Numbered from the stretch's first letter, positions 8,777-19,009 are shown. The stretch: 64,000 nucleotides of DNA from Xanthomonas sacchari (GCF_040529065.1 NZ_CP132343.1:3162001-3226000); one strand, 5' to 3'. Numbers and translations: made by a program. The notes: generated by a model from the sequence alone, not told the origin.

Positions 8777-9870
8777 GCCGTCGCTCCCGCGACCACGCTG
8801 CGGCGCACGCCGATCATCCACGGCGCGATCCGCACCAGCACCGCGCGCATCGGCACGCTGGCCAGCACCGCCAGCACGCTCACCGACACCGCCCAGGCCG
8901 GTCCCCACGCATCGCCGCGGACCAGGCCGGTACGGGCGGCGACGCCGGCCATCACCGAGAACAACAAGGTATGCGTGCACAGGATCAGCAAGGTGTTGCG
9001 TCCGATCCACTGCAGCCAGGCCCAGTGCTGCAGTAGCCCGGCGATGCACAGCGCCATGGCGCTGCCGAGCAGGCTGGCGGCCAGGAAGCCCAGCGGGGAA
9101 TCGCCGAACTTGAGCATGTTCACGTCCACGCGGCCGTTGTGCCAGGCGATCGCGAACCAGGCCGCACCCAGCAGCAGCGCCGCCAGCGCATTGCCGGCCG
9201 GCCGCGCCGGCCACCACTGCGCCCGCGTGGCGGCGAGCGCGCCGATCGCGAAGAAGCACAGCGCCACCGGCAGCACGTCCAGGGAGAACGGAAGGCGCAT
9301 GTCCTGCCCCGGGAACCAGCACGCCCAGCCCCAGGCCAGCGGCAACGACAGCCCGGCCAGCACCGGCAACGACAGCGTCCGACGCAGCGCCAGATACGCC
9401 AGCGTGGTCACGAACAGCGCCGGCAGGAACCACAGCGCCGGCATCACGTAGAGCTTGGGGCCGATGCCACTGACCAGGCCCAGCAGCGGCTCCCACCACG
9501 GCCGGTCGCCCCACAGCTGCGCCTTGCTGCCGATATGCCGGGTCAGCATCCAGTACGCGTAGGCGACGAAAAAGAACGCCACGTACGGCAGCAGCAGGCT
9601 GCGCGCCAGCTTGCCGACCGTGGCCAAGGTCAGCGGGCGGTTGCCGAAGGCCTCGCCGACCCAGCCCGACAACAGGAAGAACATCGGCACGTGGAAGCTG
9701 TAGGCCAGGATCACATAGGCGTGCGGAATGCCCTTGGCATGGCCGAACACCACCAGCAGAATCGCCAGCGCCTTGGCCGCATCGATGCGCATGTCGCGCG
9801 GCGCGCTCGCCCGCGCGGTGCGCGCCTGCGCCGGCACCGACGCGGAAACAGCCGTTGCGGGCGCGCTCAT
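8773..9870 (-). CDS. gumF: Gum acetyltransferase (GumF/GumG type, acyltransferase-3)
   Basis: 365 residues with about ten hydrophobic helices. It is an integral-membrane acyltransferase-3 protein expected to O-acetylate mannose in xanthan. The family signature is at the N-terminus: RIDAAKALAILLVVFGHAKG with the conserved His, then SFHVPMFFLLSGW, and later FFAIGALAATR and IGRNTLLILCTH. X. campestris has two related genes here, gumF (inner mannose) and gumG (outer mannose). Only one lies between gumE and gumH in this window, and I cannot tell which product it matches best. It is coupled to gumE and gumH by 4-base overlaps at both ends. Confidence 0.82.
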   Translation of the reverse strand: MSAPATAVSASVPAQARTARASAPRDMRIDAAKALAILLVVFGHAKGIPHAYVILAYSFHVPMFFLLSGWVGEAFGNRPLTLATVGKLARSLLLPYVAFFFVAYAYWMLTRHIGSKAQLWGDRPWWEPLLGLVSGIGPKLYVMPALWFLPALFVTTLAYLALRRTLSLPVLAGLSLPLAWGWACWFPGQDMRLPFSLDVLPVALCFFAIGALAATRAQWWPARPAGNALAALLLGAAWFAIAWHNGRVDVNMLKFGDSPLGFLAASLLGSAMALCIAGLLQHWAWLQWIGRNTLLILCTHTLLFSVMAGVAARTGLVRGDAWGPAWAVSVSVLAVLASVPMRAVLVRIAPWMIGVRRSVVAGATA

Positions 9871-11138
9871 GCCGGCACCGCCGGGAGACGCGGAGCCGGC
9901 GTCGTCGCGGTCGCCGGCGCATCGCGCAGGCGCGGCGTCATCTGCCAAAGGCAACCGCACACGAACCACCACAGCGCCGCGGTCTTGATCGAGAAATAGC
10001 CGTTGGAGACCAGCAGGCTCAGCGAGAACGCGAAGATCAACAGGTTCTTGAACAGTTGCCCTTCGATGGTGCGCATCAGCATCGCGAACGAGTACGCCAG
10101 CAGGAACGCCAGCACCAGCAGCACCGACTGCGAGGAGATGAAGTAGGCGATGCCGCTGTCGAAGTAGCGGTATGGCTGGTCCACGTCCAGCCCCATCCAC
10201 GCATCGGCGCTCATCCTGCGGATCGAATCGACGGTGAAGAACACCCGCCCCAGGGTGGTGTCCTCGTAGCTCTGGATGCCCGAGGCCCAGACCAGCAGCC
10301 ACGCCCCGCCCATCACCAGGAAGAAGATCAAAAAGCCCAGGCGCTGGTCGGTGCGCAGCAGCAACGGGCTCAGCAGCGCCATCATCACGCAGGTGCCGGC
10401 GGCCAGGCGCCCGTCCGAGGCCACGATCAGGAAGCCGATCATCGCTACCGAGGCGACGATCGCCAGCGGCCGCATCCAGCGCCAGAAGGTCAGCAGGATC
10501 GCGGTGAAGAAGATGATGAAGTTGCCCATCGTCACCGGCTCGATGAATACCGAGGAGGCGCGCGGCAGGTTCGACGACGGCAGGAAGTTGCGCGCCCCCG
10601 GCCGTGTCGCACTGACGAACAGATTGCTGTCCTGGTTCCAGAAGCTCGACGCGCTGGCGCCGCGTGCGTTGACGAAATAGCTCTTGGGGTTGACCACGTC
10701 GCCGTAGACCTTGGGCAGGGCCAGCTCGAACACCGCCACCAGCGACACCAGCAGCGCCATGCGCACAAACATGCGCGGCAGCGAGCCGGTATACGCCGCG
10801 CCGAGCATCAGGAAGGCGAACGGGATCAGCGCATCGCGGAAGAACTTCGGATCCAGCGTCCACGCCATGAACAGGCGCACCAGCATCAGCAGCGCCAGCA
10901 GGGCGATGCCGGTGAACACCATCGCCATGCGCTTGCGGTCCAGCGCGCGCATGCCAAGCAGGAAACACGCCGCATAGACCGCCAGTTCCACCGCGTAGGT
11001 CATCGCCGGGCTGACCCGGAACACCTTGGCGTTGATCACCGCCAGCACGAAGTTGTAGCCGACGGCGAACAACAGCACCAGCTCGATCAGCAAGTTGCGA
11101 CGCTGCTCGCGCAGCGGCATGTCCGGCATGCTCAGCAT
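9867..11138 (-). CDS. gumE: GumE, xanthan polymerase (Wzy-like)
   Basis: 423 residues from the ATG at 11138. It is a polytopic inner-membrane protein (about ten hydrophobic segments), consistent with the polymerase that joins pentasaccharide repeats in the periplasm. Distinctive stretches are NLLIELVLLFAVGYNFVLAV at the N-terminus, the polar loop FVNARGASASSFWNQDSNLF, SVFIEPVTMGNFIIFF, and NGYFSIKTAALWWFVCGC near the end. An in-frame GTG/ATG further up would add a basic extension of up to 27 residues. I prefer 11138 because the extension is Arg-rich and low in complexity. A gap of 178 bases separates it from gumD, and its stop overlaps the acyltransferase start. Confidence 0.9.
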   Translation of the reverse strand: MLSMPDMPLREQRRNLLIELVLLFAVGYNFVLAVINAKVFRVSPAMTYAVELAVYAACFLLGMRALDRKRMAMVFTGIALLALLMLVRLFMAWTLDPKFFRDALIPFAFLMLGAAYTGSLPRMFVRMALLVSLVAVFELALPKVYGDVVNPKSYFVNARGASASSFWNQDSNLFVSATRPGARNFLPSSNLPRASSVFIEPVTMGNFIIFFTAILLTFWRWMRPLAIVASVAMIGFLIVASDGRLAAGTCVMMALLSPLLLRTDQRLGFLIFFLVMGGAWLLVWASGIQSYEDTTLGRVFFTVDSIRRMSADAWMGLDVDQPYRYFDSGIAYFISSQSVLLVLAFLLAYSFAMLMRTIEGQLFKNLLIFAFSLSLLVSNGYFSIKTAALWWFVCGCLWQMTPRLRDAPATATTPAPRLPAVPA

Positions 11139-11316
11139 GCGCACCCCACGGCGGCGACGGCGCATCGCGCGACGACGCCACGCTGGGCGCGTGCCGGGCG
11201 TGGCGCCGGCATGTGGCACGCCAGCCCATTCGGTGCAGGCAGTGCAGGAACGACGGCGACGCGGAAGCGACGCCGACGCTGCACACGGTCGGCGGGAAGA
11301 AGACGCATCGGGCGCA

Positions 11317-12777
11317 TCAGTAGGCGGTCTTCTGCCCGAGCACCTTGAACGCGGTCAGCACGATGATCCGCGTATCCAGCCACAACGACCAGCGGCGGAT
11401 GTAATCCAGGTCGTACTGGATGCGCTTCTTCATCGTGCGCAGTTCCGGCGTCTCGCCGCGGAAACCGTTCACCTGCGCCCAGCCGGTGATGCCCGGCTTG
11501 ACGTAGTGCCGCTGCATGTAATGGTGGATCAGCTTCTCGTAGTGGGTGTTGTGCTGCGCCGCGTGCGGACGCGGCCCCACCACCGACATGCTGCCGCCGA
11601 GCACGTTGAACAGCTGCGGCAACTCGTCCAGGCTGGTGCGGCGCAGGAACGCACCGAATCGGGTCACCCGGCTGTCGCCGCGCGTGGCCTGCACCACCAC
11701 GTCGCTGGGCTCCTGCTGCACGCGCATGGAGCGGAACTTGTACATGTAGAACTCGCGCCCGCCGAGGCCATGGCGGCGCTGGCGGAAGAACACCGGGCCC
11801 GGCGAGCTCAGCTTCACGCCCACCGCGATCGCCAGCATCAGCGGCCACAGCACCGCCAGTGCGGCCAGGGCCACCAGCTTGTCCTGCAACGCCTTGGCGA
11901 CCACGAAGTAGGTGTTGCGGTCCACCCCGCCCTGGCGCAGGTTGATCACCGGCACGTTGCCGATCTGGTCGCCGGACTGGTTGAGCATGCCGAAGTCGAA
12001 CAGATCGGGAATCAACCGGACCTGGATCGGATAGCGGTCCATGCGCTGCAGCAGCTGCTTGATGTGGTCGCGCTCGCCCAGCGGCAACGAGATCCACACC
12101 TGCTCGACCTGGTGGTCGTCGAGGTAGTCGATCAGCGCGTCGGCGGTGCCCTCGCCCAGGCACTGCAGCTTCTGCGGATGGTCGGCCACCGACAGGTCGT
12201 AGTCGCTGCTGAAGTAGCCCACCACCTGCATGCCCACCCAGGGATTGCGGCTCAGGTAGTTATGGATCTTCACCACCGGATGGCGCAACCCGACCACCAC
12301 CACGCGCTGCACGTCCACGCCCTCCGAGCGCAGCCGGTTGAGCACGCCGCGCACCACCGTGCGCGAGAGCAGCAGCGTTCCCAGGCTGGTGACGAACCAG
12401 GTGCCAATCCACAGCCGCGAGACCTGCTGGCCGAACTGCACCACGAAGGCATGCATGGCGAACAGGGCGAACACGCCGCCGCAGGCCAGGCTCAGCACCA
12501 TCATCTCGCGCAACAGGCCGCGCCCGCGCCAACTGCGGTACAGCGGGAACAGGGCGAAACAGATCACCGCGTACAGCAGCGTGGTGCCGATCGCCACCCG
12601 ATATGCCGGTTCCGGCATCCAGGTACCGAACAGCAGCCGGTGGGTCAGCAACGCGCCGCCGACCATGACGGTCAGGTCGGACACGCGCAACAGGATGTCT
12701 GCCGCGGCCGCGTACTTGGACAGCATGCGCGGCGAGGAGGTCGTATAGGTGGCGCTACTCAGGTCTGCCAAAAGCAT
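11317..12777 (-). CDS. gumD: GumD, undecaprenyl-phosphate glucose phosphotransferase
   Basis: 486 residues. GumD starts the repeat unit by moving glucose-1-phosphate from UDP-glucose to polyprenyl phosphate at the inner membrane. There are several N-terminal membrane segments (about residues 25-125), a CoA-binding-3-like middle region ([12 protein letters not shown]), a membrane helix near 300, and a C-terminal bacterial sugar-transferase domain with [41 protein letters not shown] and [17 protein letters not shown]. The ATG at 12777 ([16 protein letters not shown]) matches the X. campestris N-terminus as remembered and has AGGAA about eight bases upstream. The gene is separated from gumC by 311 bases. 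Confidence 0.95.
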   Translation of the reverse strand: MLLADLSSATYTTSSPRMLSKYAAAADILLRVSDLTVMVGGALLTHRLLFGTWMPEPAYRVAIGTTLLYAVICFALFPLYRSWRGRGLLREMMVLSLACGGVFALFAMHAFVVQFGQQVSRLWIGTWFVTSLGTLLLSRTVVRGVLNRLRSEGVDVQRVVVVGLRHPVVKIHNYLSRNPWVGMQVVGYFSSDYDLSVADHPQKLQCLGEGTADALIDYLDDHQVEQVWISLPLGERDHIKQLLQRMDRYPIQVRLIPDLFDFGMLNQSGDQIGNVPVINLRQGGVDRNTYFVVAKALQDKLVALAALAVLWPLMLAIAVGVKLSSPGPVFFRQRRHGLGGREFYMYKFRSMRVQQEPSDVVVQATRGDSRVTRFGAFLRRTSLDELPQLFNVLGGSMSVVGPRPHAAQHNTHYEKLIHHYMQRHYVKPGITGWAQVNGFRGETPELRTMKKRIQYDLDYIRRWSLWLDTRIIVLTAFKVLGQKTAY

Positions 12778-13088
12778 GATCGGGATTCCTATCCAAACCC
12801 GGTCGATCGGCATGCGGGGGAACATGCGACGCCGCCGGGCCTCGATTTCGCCTGCCTGTGGACCGCTGCGGCGCCTCCCTCGCCGACCCCAGGTCCACGG
12901 CAGCCCGTGATTACTTCAACAGAAGAACGTCTTCGTACAACCGCGCTGGAAAATAATGGAGCACCTCATTGCCTAGCTGAACCACGTATCACCTCACTGA
13001 AGACTGTGCGTCGAACCGATGCCGATGTGTGCGTTGCGGCACGCGCTCGCGCCTTGCGCTGTGCGGCGCGCCATGGCGCTGCGACATC
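12778..13088 (-). promoter_or_regulatory. 311-base gumC-gumD intergenic region, possible internal promoter
   Basis: No plausible gene is seen on either strand. Part of it (about 12900-13020) is less GC-rich than the flanking genes and holds TATTAT-like bases. Every other gum junction from gumE to gumJ is a 4-base overlap, so a gap this long suggests separate initiation or mRNA processing before gumD. I could not define a convincing -35/-10 pair. Confidence 0.35.
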
Positions 13089-14525
13089 TCATGCCGAGGC
13101 CGCCGCCGCGGCTTCGGCCTCGCGGATGAAATAGCGCACCAGCGCCACCGCCACCGCCAGGAACAGGCCGAACACGAAGGCCAGCGCCAGGCCGAGCAAT
13201 TTCTTCGGCGAATTCGGCTTGCCGGGCACATCGGCGCGGTCGACGATCGAAATGTTGTTGGTGCCAACGTTGCCGACCACGCCGATCTCCTTGTAGCGCT
13301 GCAGCAGCGCGTCGTAGAGCTGGCGGTTGGTGTCGGCCTCGCGGCGCAGCATGGTGTAGCGGATGCTGCGGGTCTGCAGGTCCAGTTCGTCGTTCTTCAG
13401 CGCGGCGATGCGGTCGGCCAGCAAGGTTTCCTGCTGACGCGCCGACTCGTAGTCGTTCTTCAGCGCGCTGCGGATGTTGGCGACCTCGTCGGCGATCTGC
13501 CGCTTGGTCTCGGCGATCTGGTTCTGCAGGCGCTGCATCTCCGGGTAGCCCGGCTGGAACGTCGCCAGCTTCTGCTGGTAGTCGGCGGTCATCTTGGCCT
13601 GCTCGGCGCGCAGATTCTGGATCAACGGGTTGCTGACCACCTGCGGCAGGCCCATGCCGTCGCCGATGCCGGCCTGGCGCCAGGCCGCCTCGGCCTTGAT
13701 CCGCGCTTCCTGCGCGGCGGCCAGGCGCACATTCAGTTCGCTCATGTTCTGCGTGGGCAGCGACGGTTTGTCGTCGCCCATCGACACGATCTGTTCCTGG
13801 CTGGAATAGTCGACGGCATTCTTCTCCGACTCCTCCACCTTGTCGCGCAGTTGCGCCAGGCGTTCGGACAGATAGCGCGCGGCGAACGAGGATGCCTGCA
13901 GCCGGCGTTCCTGGGTCGAGGCAATGAACATCTTGGCGTAGGTGTTGGCCACGCGCGTGGCCAGCACCCGGTCGGGCGAATCGAAGTTGATCCGCACCAG
14001 GCGCGAGTCGCGCACCGGCTCGATGGTCAACGCATCCAGCACCGGGCCGACCAGCGCGTTCTCTGCCGCGGCGGCACGCGCCTGCGGCGTCGGCGCACGC
14101 CCGTCGCCGTTGTCCTGCAGCTTTTCCAGAGCCTCGTCGACCAGCGGCTTGAACGCCGGTGCCTCGGTCAGCTTCGCCTCGCGGATCACCTGCCGCGCCA
14201 GCGAACGACTGCCGAGCAGCTCGTACTGGGTCTGGTAGAAGTCGCGGTCCTGCGGCGATTCCACCGGCATCAGGTTGGCGACATTGGCGACGTTGAGCGA
14301 TTCGCGCTCGATCTGCAGCACGCTGGTGGCGCGGTACTTCGGCGTCATCAGCAGGAGGGCCAGCAGCGCCAGCAGCACCACCGCCGCAGTGATGCCGACG
14401 ATCAGCCAACGCTGGCGGTACAGCGCATTCCAGTAATCCAGCAGGCCGATGTCGGCCGGGCTCAGCGGCGTGCCCACGGGGCGCGCACGCGGCGCGGAGG
14501 CGGGAGGCAAGGTGGAGGCGCTCAT
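13089..14525 (-). CDS. gumC: GumC, polysaccharide co-polymerase / chain-length determinant (Wzz family)
   Basis: 478 residues. It has the classic PCP layout: one membrane helix near residues 42-62 (LIVGITAAVVLLALLALLLM), a large periplasmic region with long alpha-helical coiled-coil stretches (about 170-400), and a second helix near 447-467 (LLGLALAFVFGLFLAVAVAL). The Wzz Pro-rich motif before the second helix is ADVPGKPNSPKK. GumC partners GumB to control chain length and export of xanthan. No C-terminal tyrosine-kinase domain is fused; the tail is short and Ala-rich. The start at 14525 overlaps the gumB stop by 4 bases, so translation is coupled. Confidence 0.93.
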   Translation of the reverse strand: MSASTLPPASAPRARPVGTPLSPADIGLLDYWNALYRQRWLIVGITAAVVLLALLALLLMTPKYRATSVLQIERESLNVANVANLMPVESPQDRDFYQTQYELLGSRSLARQVIREAKLTEAPAFKPLVDEALEKLQDNGDGRAPTPQARAAAAENALVGPVLDALTIEPVRDSRLVRINFDSPDRVLATRVANTYAKMFIASTQERRLQASSFAARYLSERLAQLRDKVEESEKNAVDYSSQEQIVSMGDDKPSLPTQNMSELNVRLAAAQEARIKAEAAWRQAGIGDGMGLPQVVSNPLIQNLRAEQAKMTADYQQKLATFQPGYPEMQRLQNQIAETKRQIADEVANIRSALKNDYESARQQETLLADRIAALKNDELDLQTRSIRYTMLRREADTNRQLYDALLQRYKEIGVVGNVGTNNISIVDRADVPGKPNSPKKLLGLALAFVFGLFLAVAVALVRYFIREAEAAAAASA

Positions 14526-15214
14526 CGGTAGGCCCTCCACACCATCACGAACGGGGTCAGCTGCACCACGGTCCGCAGCAACACCAGCGCATCGGAGCGG
14601 TACACCACCACGATGTCGCCACCGTAGATCGCCGGGTCCGGCGCGGCGCCCTTCTGAATCTCGCGCAGATCGAAACGGGCCAGCATCTTCTGCCCGCCGA
14701 CGGTCCGGAACACCACCACGTTGCCGCGGCTGGCCACGTCGCTGACGCCCTTGCCCAGCGACAGCGCCTGCTGCAGGGTCAGCGCGGAGCCCTGGATGGG
14801 ATAGATGCCCGGCTCGCTGACCGCGCCGGTGACCGTGACCCGGTTGCCGGTGAACTCGTCGACCAGCACCGACACCTGCGGGTTCTGCAGATAGCCGTTG
14901 CGGTAGCGGTCGGCGATCTCCTTCTGCAGCGCATTGACGCTGGAGCCGGCGGCCTTGACGTCGCCGATCAGCGGCAGCGAGATGCGGCCCTCGTTGTCGA
15001 CCCGCACCTGGCGCTCCAGGTCGTCGACCTGGAACACCTTGACCGTCAGCAGGTCGCCCGGGCCGAGCAGGTATTCCGGCTTGCCCATTGAAGCGGCAAG
15101 CGGATCGCCCGCCGGCAGGTCGGTACGCATCGCCGGCCCACTGCTGCATGCAGACAGCAGCCCCAGGCAGAATAGGGCCAGCGCCCAGTGGAAGGTCACG
15201 GAAAGTTTACCCAT
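14522..15214 (-). CDS. gumB: GumB, outer-membrane polysaccharide export lipoprotein (OPX)
   Basis: 230 residues. The signal peptide ends in a lipobox (LLSAC, Cys near residue 23), so the mature protein is a lipoprotein. The poly-export domain follows (EYLLGPGDLLTVKVFQVDDL, then DNEGRISLPLIGDVKAAG) and then an SLBB-like part (TVTGAVSEPGIYPIQGS). It is the short OPX type without a long C-terminal helix. With GumC it forms the envelope export channel. I chose the ATG at 15214 because it puts the basic residues immediately before the hydrophobic stretch; an in-frame ATG at 15268 adds 18 poorly signal-like residues. It is the first gene of the gum operon. Confidence 0.93.
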   Translation of the reverse strand: MGKLSVTFHWALALFCLGLLSACSSGPAMRTDLPAGDPLAASMGKPEYLLGPGDLLTVKVFQVDDLERQVRVDNEGRISLPLIGDVKAAGSSVNALQKEIADRYRNGYLQNPQVSVLVDEFTGNRVTVTGAVSEPGIYPIQGSALTLQQALSLGKGVSDVASRGNVVVFRTVGGQKMLARFDLREIQKGAAPDPAIYGGDIVVVYRSDALVLLRTVVQLTPFVMVWRAYR

Positions 15215-15745
15215 GCGCGATGCTGATGCCCTCTGTCGAATGGTTTTCGAAGCGCCGCACTCGTCCAACCGGCCAGGGCTCCGTCCCGGCCAGAGGATGA
15301 TTACGGTGTCAATTCCTGCCCGGGACGAACGGCCCTGGCCAACAGCGAAGCTTCGTGTTGCAACGCACTATGGCACAGCCATCTGCCGTCACCAAGGCGT
15401 TACCCGACATTTTTTTGACGCAGTAACAGGAGGGTTCAACTACATGTCCGACGATTCAGCGTAGCAAGGGCCGGTAAACGTTCCATCGACGCAATGTTAA
15501 CGTGATCAATGTCAACGCATTGACGCTGCATCGCTCCCAGTTCTGGCGCGGCTTTCCGATCTGACGCGGCGGCGCCGGCGCGCAGCCATGGCGCATTCCT
15601 GCGAATTTTGTCTACGGCAATGCGTTCGGCCCCAAACGAATGTTACGGATCGTCGGCTTCGGCACCGCTGCCATGAGCGGCGCTCGCCTCGGGGGGCCGT
15701 GCCCGTCTACCGGCGCGTGGAGGCCGGCAGCCCAGCCTGGCCAAA
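15215..15745 (-). promoter_or_regulatory. gumB upstream region with a dyad and TTGACA
   Basis: About 530 gene-free bases lie between the tRNA-Pro terminator and gumB, the expected place for the main gum promoter. On the minus strand TTGACA (15519-15524 region) sits inside the dyad GTCAA-N4-TTGAC (15511-15524), which itself overlaps AATG-N6-CATT. No good -10 lies 16-18 bases downstream of that TTGACA, so the exact promoter is not resolved. The dyad may instead be an operator. Nothing else recognisable is seen. Confidence 0.4.
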
Positions 15746-15776
15746 CAAAAAGGCCCATGTCGCAGACATGGGCCTT
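15746..15776 (-). terminator. Rho-independent terminator of tRNA-Pro
   Basis: A 12-bp stem (15750-15761 with 15765-15776) with a 3-base loop is followed, on the minus strand, by five T residues. It starts 7 bases past the tRNA 3' end. Confidence 0.85.
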
Positions 15777-15783
15777 CGAAAGA

Positions 15784-15860
15784 TGGTCGGGGTAGCCGGA
15801 TTCGAACCGACGACCACTAGTCCCCCAGACTAGTGCGCTACCAGGCTGCGCTATACCCCG
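15784..15860 (-). tRNA. tRNA-Pro(GGG)
   Basis: 77 nt with an encoded CCA (complement of 15784-15786). The acceptor stem CGGGGTA/TACCCCG, anticodon stem CTAGT/ACTAG with loop CTGGGGG (anticodon GGG), and T loop TTCGAAT are all intact. In X. campestris the gum cluster also sits beside a tRNA gene in this position. Confidence 0.95.
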
Positions 15861-15961
15861 ATGTGTTGCGTCTCCGCCGTCATGGCGGACCCGCCTCGCG
15901 GCGAGTTGGCGATTATAGCGGGTTTGCCGCTGGCATTCCTAGCGGCGGTGGCCGCCCTGGT

Positions 15962-16318
15962 TCAACGCCGCAGCAGCTGCAGGACTTCTTCCAACTCCTG
16001 CCGCACCTGCTTGATGATCTGGTTGCTCAGCGCCGATTCCTGGCGGGCGCCCTCGCCTTCCAGGCGCAGCCGCGCACCGCCGATGGTGTAGCCCTGTTCG
16101 TACAGCAGGCTGCGGATCTGTCGCACCATCAGCACGTCGTGGCGCTGGTAGTAACGGCGATTGCCGCGCCGCTTGACCGGTTCCAAGCTGGGGAACTCGG
16201 TCTCCCAGTAGCGCAGCACGTGCGGCTTGACGTCGCACAGCTCGCTGACCTCACCGATGGTGAAGTAGCGCTTGGCCGGAATCGGCGGAAGTTCGCGGTT
16301 ACTGCCCGGGTCCAGCAT
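15962..16318 (-). CDS. MerR-family transcriptional regulator
   Basis: 118 residues. It has an N-terminal winged-helix MerR domain: [22 protein letters not shown] (about 18-39), then [21 protein letters not shown] for the wing and second helix. A C-terminal helix that could dimerise contains [17 protein letters not shown]. No metal-binding cysteines are present in the C-terminal part, so it is unlikely to be a classical metal sensor. Its start overlaps the end of ihfA by 20 bases, an arrangement I recognise from other gammaproteobacteria (a MerR-like gene right after ihfA). The ligand and targets are unknown. Confidence 0.85.
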   Translation of the reverse strand: MLDPGSNRELPPIPAKRYFTIGEVSELCDVKPHVLRYWETEFPSLEPVKRRGNRRYYQRHDVLMVRQIRSLLYEQGYTIGGARLRLEGEGARQESALSNQIIKQVRQELEEVLQLLRR

Positions 16319-16598
16319 ATGCCTCCACTCGCTCCTTGAGCTTCTGTCCGGGACGGAAGGTCACCACCGTCCGCGCCGAAATCGGGATCTCTTCGCCGGT
16401 CTTGGGATTGCGGCCGGGCCGTTGGTTCTTGCGGCGCAGGTCGAAGTTGCCGAAACCGGACAGCTTCACCTGCCGCCCCTGCTCGAGCGCGTCGCGCAGC
16501 ACGTCGAAGAACGCATCGACGAATTCCTTGGCCTCGCGCTTGTTCAGCCCGACTTCGTCGAACAACCGCTCGGCCATTTCCGCTTTGGTCAACGCCAT
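16299..16598 (-). CDS. ihfA: Integration host factor alpha subunit
   Basis: 99 residues, the usual length. It is an HU/IHF-type DNA-bending protein that pairs with IhfB. It begins [20 protein letters not shown], carries the arm signature [27 protein letters not shown], and contains the IHF-alpha type [20 protein letters not shown]. The ATG at 16598 was chosen because an upstream extension is Arg/Ala-rich shadow sequence. It lies 23 bases after pheT, matching the pheST-ihfA operon of enterobacteria, and overlaps the MerR-like gene. Confidence 0.97.
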   Translation of the reverse strand: MALTKAEMAERLFDEVGLNKREAKEFVDAFFDVLRDALEQGRQVKLSGFGNFDLRRKNQRPGRNPKTGEEIPISARTVVTFRPGQKLKERVEAYAGPGQ

Positions 16599-16621
16599 TG
16601 CCCTGCTATCCCCTGTGCTTC

Positions 16622-19000
16622 TCAACCACGCATCCGCGCGTCGTGTTCCCGCGCCAGCGCGGCCACCGCATCGGCGACCACCGCCTCCACGTCGCGGTCT
16701 GTCAGAGTGCGCGTGTTGTCCTGCAAAATCAAGCCCATAGCGAGACTCTTGCAACCAGCCTCGACCCCCGCGCCGACGTAGCGGTCGAACAGCACGACCT
16801 CGCGCAGCAAGGGCCCCACCGCCGCGCGCACGCTGCGCGCCAGCGCCGCCCAACTCACCGCGTCAGGCACCACGAAGGCCAGGTCGCGGCGCACCGACGG
16901 GAACCGCGACAGCTCGGCGGCGCGCGGCAAGGCACGCGCGGCCAGCGGCGCCAGGTCCAGCTCGAACGCCAGCACATCGACGTCGATCTGCATCGCCTGC
17001 AGCAGCCGCGGATGCAGTTGCCCGATCCAGCCGATCCGCGCCTCGTCGCGATAGACGTCGGCCGATCGGGCCGGATGCGCGAACGGGTGCGTCGCCGGCC
17101 GATAGTCCAGGCGTGCGCCGGACGCCGCAGCCAGGGCCTCCAGATCGCCCTTGAGGTCGTGGAAATCGACCTTGCGCGCCGGCAGACCCCACTGCAGGGC
17201 GTCGGCATCGCCGCACACCGCCGCCGCCACCCGCTGGGTCTCGGTCGGCGCGGCACCGGCTTCCGCCGCCGTGGCGAACACCTTGCCCAGTTCGAACAGG
17301 CGCACGCGCCCGGCCTGGCGCGCGGCATTGCGGCCCAGCGCCGCGACCAGCCCCGGCAGCAGCGACGGACGCATCACCGCCAGTTCGGCACTGAGCGGAT
17401 TGGCCAGGGCCACGCGCCCGTCGTGCAGGCCCCACTGGTCCAGCAGCGCGGCGTCGACGAAGGCGTAGTTGATGGTTTCCAGCAGCTCGCGCGCCAGCAA
17501 CTGCCGGCGCACGCTGCGCTCGTCCAGCTGGGTCTCGCTGTCCATGGCGATGCGCGTGGCGCCACCGGGCAAGGTGGTCGGCAGGCGGTCGTAGCCGTGG
17601 ATGCGCGCCAGTTCCTCGATCAGGTCCTCTTCGATGGCGATGTCGAAGCGGCGGCTGGGTGCGGTGACCTGCCAGCCATCGGCCGATGCAGTCACCTCCA
17701 TGCCCAGCGCGCGCAGGATGCGCTCCACGTCGGCGTCGGCGATCTCGATGCCGAGCACGCGCAGGATGCGCGCGCGGCGCAGCGCGATCGGCGCAGGCGC
17801 CGGCAGGAATTCGGGCAGGGCGGCCTCGACCACCGGGCCGGCGCGGCCACCGGCCAGCTCCAGCACCAGCCGCGTGGCCAGTTCCAGCGCCTGCCGCGGC
17901 AGCGCCGGGTCCACGCCGCGCTCGAAACGGTGGCCGGCATCGGTGTGCAGGCCGAGCTTGCGACCGCGGCCCATGATCGCCGCCGGGGCGAAATGCGCGG
18001 CCTCCAGGAACACGTGGCGGGTGGTCTCGGTGACGCGGGTCGCGTGGCCACCCATCAGCCCGGCCAGCGCCACCGGCCGATCGGCGTCGGTGACCAGCAG
18101 GAAGGCCGGATCCAGCGCCGCCTCGCGGCCATCGAGCAGGGTCAGGGTCTCGCCGTCGCGCGCATGGCGCACGCCGACCGGGCCCTGCAAGGTGTCCAGG
18201 TCGAAGGCATGCATCGGCTGGCCCAGTTCCAGCATCACGTACTGGGTGATGTCCACCAGCAGCGACACCGGGCGCACGCCGCTGCGGCGCAGGCGTTCGG
18301 CCATCCACAGCGGCGTCTTCGCCGCCGGATCCAGATCCTCGACCACGCGGCCGCAGTAGCGCGGCGCGTCGGCGCCCGCGTCCAGCGTCACCGCCAGCGT
18401 GCGCTCGCTGCTCACCGCCGCCGGCGTCACCGCCAACGGCAGCACGTCGCTGCCGCAGGCCGCGGCCACGTCGTAGGCGATGCCGCGCACGCCGAAGCAA
18501 TCGGCGCGGTTGGGGGTGAGCTTGATCTCGATGCTGGCGTCGGGCAGCCCCAGGTACTCGGTCAGCGCCTGGCCGACAGGCGCATCGTCGGGCAGTTCGA
18601 ACAGGCCCGACGCATCGCTGTCCAGCCCCAGTTCCTTGGCCGAGCACAGCATGCCGTTGGACGCGACCCCACGCAGCTTGGCCGGCTTGATCGCGATGCC
18701 GCCGACCTGCGCGCCGACCAGCGCCAGCGGCGCGACCAGCCCGGCGCGCGCGTTCGGCGCACCGCAGACGATCTGCAGCAGCTCGCCCTGCCCGGCATCG
18801 ACCCGGCACACCTGCAACCGGTCGGCCTCGGGATGCGGCGCGGCCTCGACGATCCGCGCCACCACCACCTGCTGCAGGCCGTCGCCGAGCGGCACGACCT
18901 CCTCGACCTCCAGGCCGATGGCAGTCAGGGTCGCGGTGAGCTGCTCACGCGAGGCCTGGGTCGGAACGTGGCTACGCAGCCAGTTTTCGCTGAATTTCAT
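16622..19000 (-). CDS. pheT: Phenylalanine-tRNA ligase beta subunit
   Basis: 792 residues, the normal size. Domain order is visible: an N-terminal region ([20 protein letters not shown]), a tRNA-binding OB domain (about 40-150, [25 protein letters not shown]), the B3/B4 editing domain ([19 protein letters not shown]), B5 (about 400-475), a catalytic-like core ([13 protein letters not shown]), and a C-terminal ferredoxin-fold anticodon-binding domain ending [14 protein letters not shown]. It forms an alpha2-beta2 enzyme with PheS. It lies 122 bases downstream of pheS, with a repeat pair in the gap. Confidence 0.97.
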   Translation of the reverse strand: MKFSENWLRSHVPTQASREQLTATLTAIGLEVEEVVPLGDGLQQVVVARIVEAAPHPEADRLQVCRVDAGQGELLQIVCGAPNARAGLVAPLALVGAQVGGIAIKPAKLRGVASNGMLCSAKELGLDSDASGLFELPDDAPVGQALTEYLGLPDASIEIKLTPNRADCFGVRGIAYDVAAACGSDVLPLAVTPAAVSSERTLAVTLDAGADAPRYCGRVVEDLDPAAKTPLWMAERLRRSGVRPVSLLVDITQYVMLELGQPMHAFDLDTLQGPVGVRHARDGETLTLLDGREAALDPAFLLVTDADRPVALAGLMGGHATRVTETTRHVFLEAAHFAPAAIMGRGRKLGLHTDAGHRFERGVDPALPRQALELATRLVLELAGGRAGPVVEAALPEFLPAPAPIALRRARILRVLGIEIADADVERILRALGMEVTASADGWQVTAPSRRFDIAIEEDLIEELARIHGYDRLPTTLPGGATRIAMDSETQLDERSVRRQLLARELLETINYAFVDAALLDQWGLHDGRVALANPLSAELAVMRPSLLPGLVAALGRNAARQAGRVRLFELGKVFATAAEAGAAPTETQRVAAAVCGDADALQWGLPARKVDFHDLKGDLEALAAASGARLDYRPATHPFAHPARSADVYRDEARIGWIGQLHPRLLQAMQIDVDVLAFELDLAPLAARALPRAAELSRFPSVRRDLAFVVPDAVSWAALARSVRAAVGPLLREVVLFDRYVGAGVEAGCKSLAMGLILQDNTRTLTDRDVEAVVADAVAALAREHDARMRG

Positions 19001-19009
19001 TGGAGAGCC

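Noticed and set aside
12270-13134. Idea of a small gene in the gumC-gumD gap
   Set aside because: The frames crossing it are extensions of shadow frames of gumD; none has a ribosome site or recognisable sequence.
15588-15833. Plus-strand frame ending in the tRNA-Pro region
   Set aside because: Its last part is simply the tRNA and its terminator read in antisense, a common false frame.
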